64,000 nt of DNA from Agelas oroides (lineage: Eukaryota; Porifera; Demospongiae; Agelasida; Agelasidae). The translations under genes and the position numbers were made by a program. Under the pieces are notes generated by a model. That model had not been told where the DNA came from. It saw nothing but the letters and a program-made list of their open reading frames with translations, and ran no database searches. Where the stretch lies: NCBI GenBank assembly GCA_949130485.1, contig OX422186.1:8317837-8381836 (forward strand), given 5' to 3'. Position 1 is the stretch's first letter; each line of letters opens with the position of its first letter. This document shows positions 61,765-64,000 of the stretch, piece after piece.

Positions 61765-64000
61765 CTATCATGGCGTACGGTATCATGGCGTACGGTACTA
61801 CGCCATATGTAGGGATGACCCCGAAAAAAAATGGCGGCCACATTCAAAGTGCACAAATGACACGCTCGAAATGTCCGCGTTAGATAAGTCAACGGCCTCC
61901 ATGAGCCATATCAGACATAATCGAGTACTTCCATGGGCAACAGGATCGTTAAATTTGCTGGAAAGCATCGCTAAGTACCTGACAGTCAAGTCGCTAAAAA
62001 AGGCAAATCGTCTATCTTCTGACTTCTTCTTCTTTTGCTCACCACGATAGCACGACAACGGCTGAAGCTATTACAACGATTCAAACGCGAAAGATCAGCA
62101 TAAATTACTGGGTATTGTACCCACCACTCATCGTTCTCAAAGAAAGAAGTCGAATTAATCGGCGATTCTCAGGTAACCCCACGCTTATGCTTGCTGCTAT
62201 ACGCCATTTTGTTAGAATAGAATATTCATAGCGATTACGTCAACAGAAGTTCAACAGCTACAGCACGTGAAGTTGGCATGCAGCTGCGGTTATTCTACTT
62301 CCGTAGAGAACTTGACGATCGATTGATTCCCAACAGTCGTGCCGCAACCGTGACAAACCGGAAGAATTTTGGTTGCAGCGGAAGTAGGCGTGGCATATAA
62401 GATGGCGAAAAAGTGACCGTTCACAAGTTCGATGGTTCTGACAGCACACCTGGCCGTTTTTAATCGCTTTTGGATGCTATTCTGTTGGGATAAAAAGGTT
62501 GAAGTCTCGCCTGAGTTGCTGAAAGGTGCTTCTTTGTGCGTTCATACTTCCATTTTCGGGCTGAAGCGGCTGACCTCGCGGGTTGCTCCAAGGTCTATCA
62601 CAACGTTATGTCCTTGTCATGGATGAAAGGTGAGCGGAACAGTCCATTTAATTTCATACAAATGTTGTCCTATGTATAGGCATGCAATGTGATGTATATG
62701 AACCACTGAGCTGCTGCAAAACAAAAGTGTACCAATTTTGTTTACAGTGGTGTCAGGGGTGTGTGTATAACAGTATTGTAGGTTATAGTGATATCAGCTG
62801 CTATAGGCAAAGTGTGGGTTATAGTAATGACAGAGCATCTCTCAGTGGTTTGATATAGACCTGATCTGCACAGTTTTCAGCTACATTCCTAGACTTGACT
62901 GTGGTTTATGTGAGAAAATACTAAAAGTTTAACTATGTTAGGCCATGATCGACGTCAGTCTTTTGGGGTTCAAGAGTCACAAATACTGTCTACTCCACAT
63001 TATTTGGTTTCATGGGATAGCTATGCATGGTGTGGTATATTAGCAAGGCCCTTGGACTTCAGTCTGGATCACAGGTTGTCCGTAACAAAAGTGTACCCAA
63101 GTTTGTTGATGGTGCTACATAGGCATGACGAAACATGCATGCATGGAGACTTACCTCTGCTTTCACAGACCGGTAGCATCGCTGTAAATTATTTCACTCA
63201 ACCATGAAGCTAGAACAAGGACCTCTGCTATTTATGAGCATGTGGCTTGGCTTTTCAGACGTAATCCTTTCTTCAGATAGCTTATAGCTGAAGTGAGCGC
63301 TTAGTCACAGTGTATACTCGGTAGAGCTGTTCAGCATCACACTTATTCACTGCTTATAAGCTTTTGGTAGCATGGATGGTGACTTACTTTGGCTTTGTCT
63401 AAGCTACCTGCCAGACTGCATGCTCACAAATACCAGTGGGCAGCAGAGATTTTTTGACAAATACCAGACAGAACTAGTTGACTATTCCGTGTTTTAGTAG
63501 GTGGAATGGGGCGGAATGTTCTACCATCATTCCGTCCTGTTCTAGGTTTTAGTAATGATCCAGTAAAGAGACATAACAATTGTGCCAAGCTTTACAATAT
63601 CCTGCTGCCTATATGAGAAGTCATCCATCCATGTCTACATGTATTTCCACCTCCAGATGACACTGCCTGAATCAGAGTGGACATCTGAAGCACTTCTTGT
63701 CCTGATAATCAGGAGGATCGTCAGGATTGAGTCCCCCTCACACCACAACTCCCATATGCCTACCTTGAATTCACTGCCTACATGTAATCTAAAAATCTAT
63801 GCCAGTTAGATGGCATTTGGCTATGCTTTTTTGTTGGCTTTATGCTATGTATGTTTTTCAATATACAAGTATTAGGTTATCAACCACAATTAATCAGTAC
63901 GTATGACTTCAAACCATCCTGGCAGCTCTAACCCTAACCCCATATCGAGAAATATTGCCGTGAAATGATCATTCTCACTAAGTACATAAATATTAGCACC
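61765..64000. other. Right end of the window
   Basis: No domain recognised. A minus-strand frame at 61798-62058 (MSCYRGEQKKKKSEDRRFAF start) and a plus-strand frame at 62432-62626 are open and lie in a CpG-richer patch (about 61790-62640) that could be a promoter, but neither shows a family pattern or convincing splice partners. Confidence 0.35.

Overview
This is intron-rich nuclear DNA of a metazoan. The coding exons encode sushi (CCP), EGF and calcium-binding EGF modules joined to single transmembrane segments, nearly always with phase-1 exon borders, and the spaces between are full of short palindromic DNA transposons, tRNA-derived SINEs, LINE fragments and microsatellites. An early-branching animal, perhaps a demosponge, is my inference; nothing here fixes the species.

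The window is dominated by one head-to-tail cluster of related cell-surface receptor genes, all on the minus strand. From right to left: G (55184-59251), F (54355-54818, a broken first exon), E (44702-51715), D (32343-42219), C (25955-31565), B (19730-23641) and A (544-16613). A-E share one plan: signal peptide; an about 150-residue N-terminal domain with 8 Cys that I do not recognise; an about 46-residue Cys-rich module containing a CC pair; 2 to 12 sushi domains; in A, B and E also EGF or growth-factor-receptor-like Cys modules; a short linker in B, C and D; one membrane helix; and a short tail. Lengths read from the splice sites are 530 (A), 471 (B), 397 (C), 744 (D) and 1008 (E) residues, and every one of these models closes in frame. 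G keeps the same membrane-proximal end as E (a 138-nt Cys exon, then the TM exon) but carries 17 EGF domains in one 2-kb exon, and its tail has an NPxY motif. An orphan sushi exon lies at 61576-61764.

The cluster is actively remodelled. D has a tandem duplication of three sushi exons whose breakpoint falls inside a fourth exon. E has grown by single sushi exons and by two-exon units. C has a recent sushi duplication. The G EGF exon is a 117-bp coding minisatellite. F is a decayed copy of a first exon, and a decayed copy of the Cys-rich exon sits inside an E intron. Varying ectodomains on a shared leader and membrane anchor would suit recognition receptors (allorecognition, immunity or symbiont binding), but that role is inference from architecture only.

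The remaining DNA (16.6-19.7, 23.7-25.9, 42.2-44.7, 51.8-54.3 and 59.3-64 kb, plus the long introns) holds many palindromic MITEs, including two hAT-type copies (one with a perfect 8-bp target duplication), a 1.6-kb nest of insertions in D whose empty site is preserved in the paralogous intron, fragments of three LINEs, three tRNA-like SINE heads and a large set of tandem repeats. I found no confident plus-strand gene, no functional RNA gene and no CRISPR array.
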